The notes under the pieces were generated by a model. The model saw nothing but the letters and a program-made list of their open reading frames with translations, was not told where the DNA came from and did no database searches. A DNA stretch of 64,000 nt from Haloarcula marina. Lineage in GTDB: Archaea; Halobacteriota; Halobacteria; Halobacteriales; Haloarculaceae. The position numbers and the translations under genes are program-made. The DNA lies in NCBI RefSeq assembly GCF_024218775.1, contig NZ_CP100404.1, positions 62,001 to 126,000 on the forward strand. The letters run 5' to 3'. Below, one piece after another: positions 49,429 through 58,079 of this stretch. The stretch's first letter is position 1, and each line of letters begins with the position of its first letter.

Positions 49429-49860
49429 CTACAGGTCGTCGAAACTACCGATGCGGTAGGAGGCGTCCTCTTCCTCGCCTTCGTCTAAGTCCTCGAGGTG
49501 GATGACCTCGTCTTGGTCCATCTCGTCGAGTTGCTGGCGTAGTTTCGTCACGTAGCGCTTGTGTTCTTCCAGTTGCTCGCGGAGGTGCTCGGCTTCGAGT
49601 TCGAGGCGTTCGTGCTCCCGGACGAAGCTCTTGGGCACTTCGACTTTCGGCGGGAAGCTTTCGCTGCTGGACTCCTTGGTCGCCGCCTCCAGTTCGTGGT
49701 CCGGCGCGACGGTCACCTGCCCGTCGTGGGCCACCAGCGTGTCGACGTAGTCGCGGAAGACCGCGGAGAGGGAGATGTCGCGCTCCTCCGCGATTTCGCG
49801 AAGCGTCTCGAACTTGTCTTCGCTGACGCGGAAGGAGATGGTCTTGTTTTTGTTCCCCAT
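49429..49860 (-). CDS. Ribbon-helix-helix protein with C-terminal coiled coil
   Basis: This 143-residue protein begins KNKTISFRVSEDKFETLREIAEERDISLSAVFRDYVDTL, a clear ribbon-helix-helix motif with the basic strand and two helices. From about 85 to 120 a heptad coiled coil follows (LELEAEHLREQLEEHKRYVTKLRQQLDEM) and then a very acidic tail. A dimeric or higher-order DNA-binding regulator is likely. Start ATG 49860, with a TATA-like element about 30 bases upstream; the longer reading to 49914 covers that promoter. Confidence 0.85.
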   Translation of the reverse strand: MGNKNKTISFRVSEDKFETLREIAEERDISLSAVFRDYVDTLVAHDGQVTVAPDHELEAATKESSSESFPPKVEVPKSFVREHERLELEAEHLREQLEEHKRYVTKLRQQLDEMDQDEVIHLEDLDEGEEEDASYRIGSFDDL

Positions 49861-49885
49861 GCGTGTGTCACATTCATCGCTCCTC

Positions 49886-49895
49886 GTATTTATTA
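49886..49895 (-). promoter_or_regulatory. TATA box for the ribbon-helix-helix gene
   Basis: TAATAAATAC on the minus strand, 26-35 bases before the ATG at 49860. Confidence 0.5.
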
Positions 49896-49986
49896 CTTCG
49901 TCAGACGCTAGCACGCGCTCTCGACGGGCGAAAGAAACCCGTTCGGAGAGCGAAGCCGTTTAGCCCGCCCCGCCCCGGTCACCGAT

Positions 49987-50403
49987 ATGGACGCGACCGC
50001 ACATCACTACGCCGTCACCGTCAGCGACCTCGAACGGGCCGTCGAGTTCTACCGCGACGTGCTCGGACTCGACGTGCTGTCTCGCTTCGCCGTCGGCGGC
50101 GAGGCCTTCGCCACCGGCGTCGGCGTCGACGGCGCGAGCGCCGACTTCGCCCATCTGGACGCGGGCGGCGCGCGAATCGAACTCGTCGAGTACGCGCCCG
50201 AGGGCGACGCCGTCGCCGAGAGCGACCTGAACCGACCGGGAGCGACCCATCTGGGCCTCGAAGTCGAGGACTTGGACGCCGTCTACGAAGGGCTACCCGA
50301 CGACGTGGAGACGCTGGCCGCGCCACAGACCACCGAGAGCGGCACGCGAATTCTGTTCGTCCGGGACCCGGAGGGCACGCTGGTCGAACTGCTGGAGACG
50401 TGA
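49987..50403 (+). CDS. VOC-superfamily (glyoxalase-like) protein
   Basis: This 138-residue protein has two beta-alpha-beta-beta-beta units: HHYAVTVSDLERAVEFYRDVLGLDV at the start and THLGLEVEDLDAVYEGL, then FVRDPEGTLVELLE. Candidate metal ligands are an N-terminal His, a mid Glu (IELVEY), a His (ATHLGL) and the terminal Glu, the typical set of VOC metalloenzymes such as methylmalonyl-CoA epimerase or glyoxalase. Epimerase is a reasonable possibility; not proven. Confidence 0.88.
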   Translation: MDATAHHYAVTVSDLERAVEFYRDVLGLDVLSRFAVGGEAFATGVGVDGASADFAHLDAGGARIELVEYAPEGDAVAESDLNRPGATHLGLEVEDLDAVYEGLPDDVETLAAPQTTESGTRILFVRDPEGTLVELLET

Positions 50404-50431
50404 CCGCGAAAATCGAACCGGACGCGCCTAC

Positions 50432-51040
50432 TCAGGCGCTGGCTTCGGCCTGCTCGTCTTGCAGACTCTCTAACGCGCCGAGGACGCCCTGTTTGTACCG
50501 CTCGACGTCGTCACCGTAGTGCTCGTAGGCCATCGCGACGTACTCGTTCGTCGCCGGGTCCTCCGGGTCCGATTCGGTGAATCGACGGATGCGGTCGAGG
50601 GTGCGCTCGGCCGTCTCGGCGACCCAGCGGTCCCGGGTGGCCTCGTCCACCTTCGAGATGGACTCCGGTCGGATGGAGACGTTCACGTCGCCCTCCTCGG
50701 TCTCGTAGGTGCGCGGTTTGCCGACGACGGCGACGTACGCCGGTGGCTCCAGTTCGCGCAGCATCGAGGCGGCGTCGGGCTGGTACTGCCCGGCGTACAT
50801 GAAGAACGTGTCGCCGTTGGGGTCGACGACCCGCCCCTGCCAGTACTCGCTGTCCTCGCCGACGTCCTCCGTCTCGGTCAGCGTCCCGACGAGGAACACG
50901 CGGTTTGCGCGTTCGCCCGTCGGCAGGAGGGCGTAGCGCGGTGCGCGCTCGTCGTCCGATTCCTGGAACGTGTAACTCGCATCGTTGAACTCGCGGGCGA
51001 AGACGCGCTGGGCGACTTCGCGGGTGGGGGTGCTCGCCAT
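50432..51040 (-). CDS. RPA-associated protein (Rpap3-like)
   Basis: This 202-residue protein begins TREVAQRVFAREFNDASYTFQES and contains an OB-like core (ANRVFLVGTLTETEDVG, WQGRVVDPNGDTFFMYAGQYQP, AYVAVVGKPRTY) and a helical C-terminus. In Haloferax volcanii each of rpa1 and rpa3 is followed by a gene for a specific partner; this gene directly follows rpa3 (TAAATG junction) and fits that partner. It should act with Rpa3 on single-stranded DNA. Confidence 0.9.
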   Translation of the reverse strand: MASTPTREVAQRVFAREFNDASYTFQESDDERAPRYALLPTGERANRVFLVGTLTETEDVGEDSEYWQGRVVDPNGDTFFMYAGQYQPDAASMLRELEPPAYVAVVGKPRTYETEEGDVNVSIRPESISKVDEATRDRWVAETAERTLDRIRRFTESDPEDPATNEYVAMAYEHYGDDVERYKQGVLGALESLQDEQAEASA

Positions 51041-51979
51041 TTATATCGACCTCGCTTTGATGAGTAGTTCGTCCGCGTCCACTGTCCCGGTCAGTCGCTC
51101 CTGTTCGTCCGCGAGGACGTACCGGCCGAACGTCGGCCCGGTCACCCTGTAGTAGCGGCCGAGGATGTCCTTGCGCATCTCGTCGGCGACCACCGTCGTA
51201 TCGAGGGCGTCCATCGCCATCTCCTTGGCCTCTTCGAGGGAGATGCCGGTCAACTGCTCGGTGGCTTCCTCGTCGAAGATGACCTCGATGACTTCCTCGC
51301 CGTCGTCGAGAACGCCCTTGATGCGGAGGTCGAACTCGCCTTCGACCTCGCCGTGTTCGCTACAGCGGCCGTTCTGGAGGACGCGCGTGCAGTCGTCTTC
51401 GGGACACCGTTTGATGAGGCCCGACCCGGACTGGATGTCGACGAGTGCGCCCTCGACTTCGACGCTGTCGTCGCCGACCTCTATCTCCTCGTCGAGTTCC
51501 TCGATGGTCGTCGTCCGGTTGAGTTTTACCGAGAACCGGCCCTGATACTCGTCGGTGACGACGTTGCGCAGGGCGTAGGACTTCCCCTCCTCGAGTTCGG
51601 GGAGGTCGGACTTCGACCACTTGGTGAACTTGATGGTGCCCGTCTCGTCGCCGAGCAGTCCGACCTGCGCGACGGCATCGGCGCGCGGGTCCCACAGTTC
51701 GACGACGGTGACGCGCATGTCGACCCACTCCTCGGGGGCGTCGACGTCCGAGACCGTCACCTGTTCGTTGCCGCCACCGCCGCTCAACTGGTCGCGGTCC
51801 ATGCCCGCCTCGTCGAGGTACGTGTTGGTGACGCTCCGGCGCGCCTCGGTGAGGGGGACCTTGTATTCGTCGACCAGCGTTTCGAGGCGCTCCTCGACGT
51901 CGTCGACCGTGAGGTCTAACTGGTCGGAAAACTGCTCGTGTATCTCTTCGGCGTGGGTACGCAAATCTGTCTCGCTCAT
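51041..51979 (-). CDS. Replication protein A (Rpa3-type) single-stranded DNA-binding protein
   Basis: The protein has 312 residues. After a helical N-terminus (HEEIHEQF-like, residues 1-70) come OB folds: WVDMRVTVVELWDPRADAVAQVG, KFTKWSKSDLPELEEG, then TTTIEELDEE. A zinc-finger motif follows near 200 (CPEDDCTRVLQNGRCSEHG, C-x4-C, C, H). The layout fits Rpa3 of haloarchaea. It coats ssDNA in replication and repair, with the product of the adjoining 50432 gene. A TATA-like TTTATAG near 52039 on the minus strand would give a leader of about 30 bases. Confidence 0.93.
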   Translation of the reverse strand: MSETDLRTHAEEIHEQFSDQLDLTVDDVEERLETLVDEYKVPLTEARRSVTNTYLDEAGMDRDQLSGGGGNEQVTVSDVDAPEEWVDMRVTVVELWDPRADAVAQVGLLGDETGTIKFTKWSKSDLPELEEGKSYALRNVVTDEYQGRFSVKLNRTTTIEELDEEIEVGDDSVEVEGALVDIQSGSGLIKRCPEDDCTRVLQNGRCSEHGEVEGEFDLRIKGVLDDGEEVIEVIFDEEATEQLTGISLEEAKEMAMDALDTTVVADEMRKDILGRYYRVTGPTFGRYVLADEQERLTGTVDADELLIKARSI

Positions 51980-52260
51980 GTGCTTTCACTGTCTCCGCCT
52001 GTTTTTCGATGGGAGACAATCGACGGTTGGTCCCCTTCGTCTATAAACCCTCCCCCACCGCGGTGAAAGTGAACCGGAACGCTCGGACCGTCGCCGGACC
52101 GCGAGTGGTCGAAAAAGTGCCTTACCGCCGCCCGCACGCGTTGATACCGCGGTAATCCGATGCTACCGACCGCCGGGCGGGTGCTGTCGCCAGTCGACGG
52201 CGGGACAGTCGCCGAACGCTCGCGAGAAGATTGATTTGCCGTCGCCCGTTAGGGGCGGAC

Positions 52261-52557
52261 ATGAGCGACGGCGACGACCGAGGCGACCGACTCGGGCGGT
52301 TTATCGAGGGAGCGCTCCGCTCGGTCGGCGACCAACTGTCGGAAGCCAAACGGGCCTACAGCGACGGCAAGCGGGCCGCGCTGGCGGGCCTCCCGCGCGA
52401 CGAAGACGGACGGGCGCGGATCGTCTGTCGCCGCCACGCCGAGTACCGGGCCGTCTCGCTGGACCCAGCCTCTCGACCCGACTGTTTCGACCCCGACCAC
52501 CCTGACTGTCAGGGGTGCGTCGAGGACATCCGCGATGAAACTATCGAGACGTGGTGA
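52261..52557 (+). CDS. Small haloarchaeal zinc-binding-type protein
   Basis: This 98-residue protein has an N-terminal amphipathic helix (RLGRFIEGALRSVGDQLSEAKRAY), then ARIVCRRHAEYRAVSLD and a C-terminal CFDPDHPDCQGCVEDIRDETIETW. One Cys plus the CF-x-D-x-H-x-x-C-x-x-C cluster could bind a metal ion. The family looks conserved in haloarchaea but I know no function. The 52558-52803 gap after it contains only a TATATT run near 52727 and promoter-like sequence. Confidence 0.8.
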   Translation: MSDGDDRGDRLGRFIEGALRSVGDQLSEAKRAYSDGKRAALAGLPRDEDGRARIVCRRHAEYRAVSLDPASRPDCFDPDHPDCQGCVEDIRDETIETW

Positions 52558-52803
52558 GTTGTCCCGCGCCGTTGCAGATGAAATAGAGGGGTGTGAGTGA
52601 TGACCACGGCACGATACACACCACGTCCGACCGGGGCCGAGACGGTCGTTTTCCGCCGCCATATGCGAATGTGTCCCGTAGACAGCCGCATCGCGTTCCC
52701 GAATCGGCGACACTCCGAGCCGCGAAAGGTATATTTCAGCTGGAACGTCGGTCGCCATCCCGACGGGGAAAGGGTAATTACGGCCGCCGCCGACCGAAGG
52801 GGT

Positions 52804-53037
52804 ATGGACGGGATAGCCCGGCAGTTCTGGCTGACGGTCCTTCCGCTGCTCGTCGGGTTCTCGGCCGTTGGCCTGCTTGTGCTGGCCGCACTCTTTCCCG
52901 AGCAACTGTACGAAGTCGGGAGCGTGGGCTACATCGCGACGGCGGCCCTCGCCCTGGTCTCGCTGGGCGTCTTAGTGTGGCAACTCGCCGCCGGTGGCGG
53001 GTCGAGTCGCGACCGATTCCAACCGCCCGGGGGTTAA
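52804..53037 (+). CDS. Small two-span membrane protein
   Basis: The protein has 77 residues, with helix 1 FWLTVLPLLVGFSAVGLLVLA (about 7-28) and helix 2 VGYIATAALALVSLGVLVWQLA (about 40-61), then a polar tail GGGSSRDRFQPPGG. No known motif. The ATG at 52804 has GGTAATTAC about 28 bases upstream, a plausible TATA-like element, and is preferred over a longer frame from 52597 whose upstream part lacks codon structure. Its stop overlaps the convergent SDR stop by four bases. Confidence 0.72.
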   Translation: MDGIARQFWLTVLPLLVGFSAVGLLVLAALFPEQLYEVGSVGYIATAALALVSLGVLVWQLAAGGGSSRDRFQPPGG

Positions 53038-53816
53038 CTTCGCATCGACCCGCCGTCGACCGGGAGCGCCGTCCCGGTGACGTACGACGACCGCGCCGAC
53101 GAGAGGAAGGCGACCACGTCGCCGAGTTCTTCGGGTTGGCCGACGCGTCCCAGCGGCGCGTCCGACCACGATTCGATGCCCGCCTCGTAGGAGTCGTACT
53201 CGCCGCGTTCGACGGCGGCGTCGACCAGTTCCTCGATGCGCGGCGTCTCGTGTGCGCCCGGGAGCACCGCGTTGACCCGGACTTCGGGCGCGAACTCGCG
53301 GGCCTGTGTCTTCATCAGGCCGATGACCGCCCGCCGGACGGCGTTCGACAGCACGAGGTCGTCGATGACCTCCCGGACCGACCGGGAGGTGATGTTGACG
53401 ACGGTCCCGGCCTCGGAGTCGCGCAGGTACGGGTACGCGAACCGCGTGGTCCAGACGACGCTCATCACCAGTACGTCGTAGGCACCGTACCACTCCCGTT
53501 CGGTGGTGTCGAGGAAGGACCCGGGTGCGGGGCCGCCCGCACTGGTGACCACGTGGTCGAGGCCGCCGAGTTCCGCGACCGTCTCCTCGACGAACGCTTC
53601 CACCTCGTCGCGGTCGGTGATGTCCGCTTCGACCGCGAGTACGTCGCCCTCACCGGCCGCGTCCAGTCGCTCGCGGGCGCCGTCGACGTGGGCGGGCGTC
53701 GTCCCGCAGACGGCCACGTCGGCCCCCTCGCGGGCCAGTCGCTCGGCGCTCGCCAGTCCGAGTCCGCTCGTCGCCGCGGTACACAGTGCCACGTTCCCGT
53801 CGAGTTCGAGGTCCAT
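53034..53816 (-). CDS. SDR-family protein lacking the catalytic Tyr/Lys
   Basis: This 260-residue Rossmann protein has an atypical cofactor loop (TAATSGLGLASAERLAREGADV), the DITDRDEVEAF segment, TSAGGPAPG (NNAG counterpart) and VVNITSRSV. At the active-site helix the usual YxxxK is replaced: DLVLSNAVRRAVIGLMKTQA has neither Tyr nor Lys at those positions. The C-terminal GDVVAFLSSARSSYVTGTALPVDGG is standard. This is an SDR subgroup whose reaction is uncertain; NAD(P) binding remains likely. Confidence 0.88.
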   Translation of the reverse strand: MDLELDGNVALCTAATSGLGLASAERLAREGADVAVCGTTPAHVDGARERLDAAGEGDVLAVEADITDRDEVEAFVEETVAELGGLDHVVTSAGGPAPGSFLDTTEREWYGAYDVLVMSVVWTTRFAYPYLRDSEAGTVVNITSRSVREVIDDLVLSNAVRRAVIGLMKTQAREFAPEVRVNAVLPGAHETPRIEELVDAAVERGEYDSYEAGIESWSDAPLGRVGQPEELGDVVAFLSSARSSYVTGTALPVDGGSMRS

Positions 53817-53853
53817 ACCGACGCCGACGGCCGTCTGCTACAAAAGCGCGGCC

Positions 53854-54303
53854 CTAACTGCCCCAGAAGTTGTCGCGGCTACCGAGTCGTCGGTTGTCGT
53901 CCGCGTCGTCTTCGGCCTCGCCGTCGTCGGCGTCGGCCGCGTCGCTGTCGTCGTCCGCGTCGTCCTCGTCGCGTTCGAGTCGTTCGAGTTCGTCGGCGCG
54001 GGCGTGGTTCGACCGGACTTTCGTGATTTTGACGAGCGATTTCGCGGGTGGGAGGACGCCGTCGACCATCACGATAAAGCCGTCTTCCGTGCGGCCGACG
54101 CCCGCGCCGCTCTCGTGGATGTCGTCGACTTCGACTTCCACCTCCTGCCCGATTTTCACCGGTTGGCTCTTCAAGTCCGAAATCGGCTGGCTGTAGTGGT
54201 TACACCACTCCGCGCCGCCGCGGTCGCCGTAGTGCGTACACCCCATCCCCTCGATGCGTTCGGTGAAACTGGGACACTCGTCGGCGAGCGGACAGTCAGG
54301 CAT
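53854..54303 (-). CDS. TRAM-domain protein with Cys-rich N-terminus
   Basis: This 149-residue protein starts MPDCPLADECPSFTERIEGMGCTHYGDRGGAEWCNHY, four cysteines that may hold a metal. A TRAM beta-barrel follows (VKIGQEVEVEVDDIHESGAGVGRTEDGFIVMVDGVLP, about 55-105), then a long acidic tail rich in Asp and Ala. TRAM domains bind RNA and in archaea stand-alone ones can act as RNA chaperones. Start ATG 54303 puts the cysteines at the beginning. Confidence 0.88.
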   Translation of the reverse strand: MPDCPLADECPSFTERIEGMGCTHYGDRGGAEWCNHYSQPISDLKSQPVKIGQEVEVEVDDIHESGAGVGRTEDGFIVMVDGVLPPAKSLVKITKVRSNHARADELERLERDEDDADDDSDAADADDGEAEDDADDNRRLGSRDNFWGS

Positions 54304-54444
54304 ACTGACGCCTACCTCGGCCGCCAGCAAAACGCTTGCGACCGCGCTGAACCCGCGGTAGGCGACGGAAACCGCCGGTTTGGCGGCGCATATTATTAGC
54401 GATGAAATGACAACTCATCGGCTACTTCCGAGGTCCCAACTATC

Positions 54445-55917
54445 ATGGACGCCCGCCTCTCGGTGGTGGTACTCTGCCTCGCAGTCCTCGTCAGTGCGTC
54501 GACGGCGGGCGCCGCCGGACAGACCACCGACGACGGGACCGCCGAGGCCGACATCGAGGTGCGCTACGTCGTCGACCGACTCCCCGAGCGGACCGGCGTC
54601 GTGGAAGTCACCGCCGTCGTCGACGTGCCGGAACAGGTGACCGACCTCTCGGTTCGCCTGCCGAACAACGCCTCGGTGCAAGATGCCGACGGCTTCCGCC
54701 CGACGGAGCCCCGTTGGCAGTGGGATTCGGAGACGGAGGGGGAGACGGCCGAACTCACCTACGTCGTCCCGGTCGGCCTGCGAACGGCGTACGGCCAGCG
54801 AACGGCCGACACGGACGAGTGGTCGCTTCTCGCCCGGCGGGAGGTCGCGCTTCACGCCCGGTGGCGCTGGCAGCGCGGCACGGACCCGAAGTGGACCGAG
54901 CGCATGGTCGTCGCACCCGGACAGTCCGGTGTCGCCGGGTCGACAGCCGCGTATCTCGGCCCCTACGACAGTTTCAGCCGCGAGACGCGGGACGGGACCG
55001 TCCGCGTGGTCGTCCCCGAGGCGGCGTCGCTTCGAGCCAATCGGACGCGGATTCTCGACACGGTAGCCAGCGCACAGCGAGCGAGTCGCCTCGGTCCCGA
55101 CGACGACCGCGTGACGATATTCGCCGCGCCGAACTCCCTCGCGCCCGGCGGCTATACCCCGGCCAACGGCGAACCCGTCGTGATGGTCAACGCGGGCGAA
55201 CCCGTCGCGACGCCGACGAACGTCTGGGTCCACGAGTACTACCACACCCGACAGACCTACCGGACGACCGCCGAGATGCGGTGGCTCGACGAGGGGAGCG
55301 CCGACTACTACGCGGCCCGCTGGACGCTCCAGCAGGGCTACATCGACACTGGCCAGTACCGCAACCGGGTCACCACCGACCGGTACGAGAACGTCGACCT
55401 GACCCGCCCCGAGCGGTGGCCGAGCCCCGACGTGCAGTACGACAAGGGAACCCGGGTCGTCGCCGCCATCGACGCCCGCCTGTGGCAGGTGACCGACGGC
55501 AACGCCACCTTCGTCGACGTGCTGGCCCGCCTCGAACGCGCCGACGAACCCGTCACACTCGATACGTTCGCCGACGCCGTCTCGGCGGTCGCGGGGGAGG
55601 ACGTGGACGCGTTCGTCCGAGCGGCCGTCACCGGTCCCGCACCGCCGGTGCCGACCGACACAGCGTACGTGGCGTCGCTGGACGCGGGCGGCCACGACCG
55701 CCAGCGCAACGCGACGACCGGAGGTGCGGCCGACCCGGTATCCGGCCTGCCAGACTTCAGCGGCCTCCCCGTGGAGAGCGAACGAGTCGGCGGAGCGGCG
55801 GCGATGCTCACCCTCGCAGGCCTCTGGGCGTGTCTACTCGGCGTCTGGGTGCGACTGGGGCGGGTGCTGTGGCGGACCGGGGCGAGGGCGACCCCGCGTC
55901 CGCGACGGCCGCGGTAG
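54445..55917 (+). CDS. Exported membrane-anchored metallopeptidase-like protein
   Basis: The protein has 490 residues. A Sec-type signal peptide (VVVLCLAVLVSASTAGAAG) leads an extracellular domain with zinc motif HEYYH near 263 followed by DEGSADYYAARWTLQQGY about 20 residues later. This HExxH...E pattern belongs to gluzincins (M1/M61-like). The last 60 residues contain a transmembrane helix (AAMLTLAGLWACLLGVWVRLG) and a basic Arg/Pro tail, so the enzyme is anchored with the active site outside. Likely a surface protease or aminopeptidase; the substrate is unknown. Confidence 0.85.
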   Translation: MDARLSVVVLCLAVLVSASTAGAAGQTTDDGTAEADIEVRYVVDRLPERTGVVEVTAVVDVPEQVTDLSVRLPNNASVQDADGFRPTEPRWQWDSETEGETAELTYVVPVGLRTAYGQRTADTDEWSLLARREVALHARWRWQRGTDPKWTERMVVAPGQSGVAGSTAAYLGPYDSFSRETRDGTVRVVVPEAASLRANRTRILDTVASAQRASRLGPDDDRVTIFAAPNSLAPGGYTPANGEPVVMVNAGEPVATPTNVWVHEYYHTRQTYRTTAEMRWLDEGSADYYAARWTLQQGYIDTGQYRNRVTTDRYENVDLTRPERWPSPDVQYDKGTRVVAAIDARLWQVTDGNATFVDVLARLERADEPVTLDTFADAVSAVAGEDVDAFVRAAVTGPAPPVPTDTAYVASLDAGGHDRQRNATTGGAADPVSGLPDFSGLPVESERVGGAAAMLTLAGLWACLLGVWVRLGRVLWRTGARATPRPRRPR

Positions 55918-56032
55918 TCGGGCCTCCGTACGGCCGGTAGTGGGCGACGACAGGCGCGACACGCGGAGTCGCATAGCCCTCCTGTCGGGTGGCCGGACAC
56001 GACGGTATCACCGCTGATAGACGGGGTGTGAG

Positions 56033-56040
56033 TATAAGTA
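56033..56040 (+). promoter_or_regulatory. TATA box for the HemAT gene
   Basis: TATAAGTA lies 23-30 bases before the ATG at 56063, pointing to leaderless transcription from that ATG rather than from the in-frame ATG at 56048, which is too close. Confidence 0.6.
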
Positions 56041-56062
56041 TTCGAATATGTATCTCACAGTT

Positions 56063-57631
56063 ATGACATCGTACGCGGAGGTGTTCGGACAGGGTGGCTT
56101 GAACGACCGCGTCGACCCTGACGCGTTGCTCACCGATATCGGCCTCGACCGCGCGGAGATAGCGTGGCGCAAGGACTTCGTCGACTTCGACGAGGACGAC
56201 GTAGCCAGACTCGACGGACTCCGAACACTGTTCGAAGCCAACGCCGAGGAGATAGGCGACCGCTTCTACGAGAACCTCACGCAGTACGACCAGACCGTCG
56301 AGGTACTCGGTCGGTCGCCGAAGGCCGTCGACGCGCTCAAACAGACCCAAGAGGCGTACTTCGCGACGCTCGCCGGCGGCGAGTACGGCGAGGAGTACTT
56401 CCGGAACCGCGCCCGTATCGGCAAACTCCACGACGTCCTCGACATGCCGATGAAACACTACATCGGCCAGTACGGGGTGTACTACGACCTCGTCCTCCCG
56501 CTGTTGACCGACCGGGCGAGCGACCGCATCCACGACCGCGTGGCGACGGCGCTGAACGGGGCGGCCACCGACGGTGGTGTCGCGGCCGACGCGACGGCAG
56601 ACGGCGACGAGACCCTCGACGCGGTCCAGACGGCCGTCGACGAGGAACTCGCGGACCTCCGTGCGGACATCAGCGCGGTCCTGCGCATCATCAACCTCGA
56701 CATGCAGGTGGTCGCGGACACCTACATCCACTCCTACAGCCAGCAGTTGTCCGCGGAGGTCGACCGCCGGGAACGGTTGGCCGCCGAAGTCGAGTCGGAC
56801 CTCGAAGCGCCGATGACCGAACTCCGCCGCTCGGCCGACAGCGTCGCCGACTCCTCCCAGCAAATCGCCGACCTGACCACCGAGCAGTCCAAACGCGTCC
56901 AGTCCATCGCCAGCGAAGTCTCGAACATGAGCGCCACCGTCGAGGAGGTGGCCGCCAGCGCCTCCGAAGTCGAGCGCAACAGCGAGGACGCCCAAAGCCT
57001 CGCCGAAGACGGCCAAGACGCCGCCGACGAGGCGATGGCCGTCATGGACGACGTGGGCGACGCCGTCGACGGCGTGGCCGACGACGTGGACGAACTCCAA
57101 GACAGAGTCGGCGAAATCGACGCCGTCGTGGAAGTCATCAACGACATCGCCGAGCAGACCAACATCCTCGCGCTGAACGCCTCCATCGAGGCCGCCCGCG
57201 CCGGTGAGGCCGGGTCCGGGTTCGCCGTCGTCGCAGACGAGGTCAAGAGCCTCGCCGGAGAATCGAAAGAGCGCGCCCAAGAGATAGAGGCGCTCGTGGC
57301 CGCCATCGAGGCCGACACCGAGGACACCGTCGACAGTCTGGCCGAGACCACGAGACAAATCGAACGTGGCTTCGAACGCGTCGGCGAGGCCATGCAACTG
57401 CTGGACGACATCGCCAGCGCCGTCGAAGAGACGGCCACCGGGATTCGGGAAGTCTCCGAAGCCACCGACGACCAAGCCGCCAGCACCGAGGAAGTCGCCA
57501 GCATGCTCGACGAACTCGTCGCCCAGGCCGACACCGTCGCCGCCGAAGTCGAGCAAATCGCCGCCGCCAACGAGCAACAGGCCGCCACCATGGACGAGGT
57601 GGCACAGAACGTCCGCCGACTGACGGAGTAA
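56063..57631 (+). CDS. HemAT globin-coupled chemotaxis transducer
   Basis: The protein has 522 residues. An N-terminal globin domain (about 1-185) has the proximal haem His near 122 in [24 protein letters not shown]. After a helical linker comes the methyl-accepting signalling domain with the conserved hairpin tip [31 protein letters not shown]. No membrane helix, so it is cytoplasmic, as HemAT is. It senses oxygen for aerotaxis through CheA/CheW, whose genes are not in the window. Confidence 0.93.
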   Translation: MTSYAEVFGQGGLNDRVDPDALLTDIGLDRAEIAWRKDFVDFDEDDVARLDGLRTLFEANAEEIGDRFYENLTQYDQTVEVLGRSPKAVDALKQTQEAYFATLAGGEYGEEYFRNRARIGKLHDVLDMPMKHYIGQYGVYYDLVLPLLTDRASDRIHDRVATALNGAATDGGVAADATADGDETLDAVQTAVDEELADLRADISAVLRIINLDMQVVADTYIHSYSQQLSAEVDRRERLAAEVESDLEAPMTELRRSADSVADSSQQIADLTTEQSKRVQSIASEVSNMSATVEEVAASASEVERNSEDAQSLAEDGQDAADEAMAVMDDVGDAVDGVADDVDELQDRVGEIDAVVEVINDIAEQTNILALNASIEAARAGEAGSGFAVVADEVKSLAGESKERAQEIEALVAAIEADTEDTVDSLAETTRQIERGFERVGEAMQLLDDIASAVEETATGIREVSEATDDQAASTEEVASMLDELVAQADTVAAEVEQIAAANEQQAATMDEVAQNVRRLTE

Positions 57632-57662
57632 GGAGGGGACACGAGAACGCCCGACGGCGTCA

Positions 57663-57737
57663 CGGGCACGGTGGGATTCGAACCCACGACCGTCGGATTA
57701 GAAGTCCGACGCTCTATCCGGACTGAGCTACGTGCCC
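57663..57737 (-). tRNA. tRNA-Arg (UCU)
   Basis: The minus strand folds with acceptor GGGCACG/CGTGCCC and discriminator G, anticodon stem TCGGA/TCCGA around CTTCTAA (anticodon TCT), and T-arm GTGGG-TTCGAAT-CCCAC. 75 bases, no intron. Confidence 0.95.
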
Positions 57738-57782
57738 TCACCCGTAGGTCGGCGGGCACTCTCAAAAGCCGTGTGGAATGGA

Positions 57783-58079
57783 TTAGCCGTCGAACGCGAC
57801 GTCCTCGTCGGTGGCGTCGGCGGTGGTGATGGCGATGGCGTCGGTGGTCTCGACGGCGGTCAGGCCGTCGATGGCGCAGACGGCGTCGACGCGGTCGTGG
57901 GGAACCGAGATAGCGAGGTCGTCGAACTGGAGGTAGCGCTCGACGGTCCCGCCGGCGTCCGCGACGGCGGCGGCGACGGCCTCGGTGTCGGCGTCGTCGG
58001 CGGTGGTCAACGCGAGGGCGACGGATTCGCCGTCCATCGGGTCGGCGCGGATGCTCTCGACGGCGCGGGAGACGTACAT
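57783..58079 (-). CDS. Small protein coupled to DUF373 gene
   Basis: This 98-residue protein begins MYVSRAVESIRADPMDGESV, then VALALTTADDADTEAVAAAVADAGGTVERYLQFDDLAISVP, then DAVCAIDGLTAVETTDAI. The strand-helix-strand order with two similar halves looks like a small ferredoxin-fold or protease-inhibitor-like domain; that is inference only. Its ATG overlaps the stop of the DUF373 gene (TGATG), so the two products are coupled. Function unknown. Confidence 0.75.
   Translation of the reverse strand: MYVSRAVESIRADPMDGESVALALTTADDADTEAVAAAVADAGGTVERYLQFDDLAISVPHDRVDAVCAIDGLTAVETTDAIAITTADATDEDVAFDG

Noticed and set aside
52597-52803. 69-residue N-terminal extension of the small membrane protein
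   Set aside because: The segment has no codon structure or hydrophobic pattern and runs over promoter-like elements.
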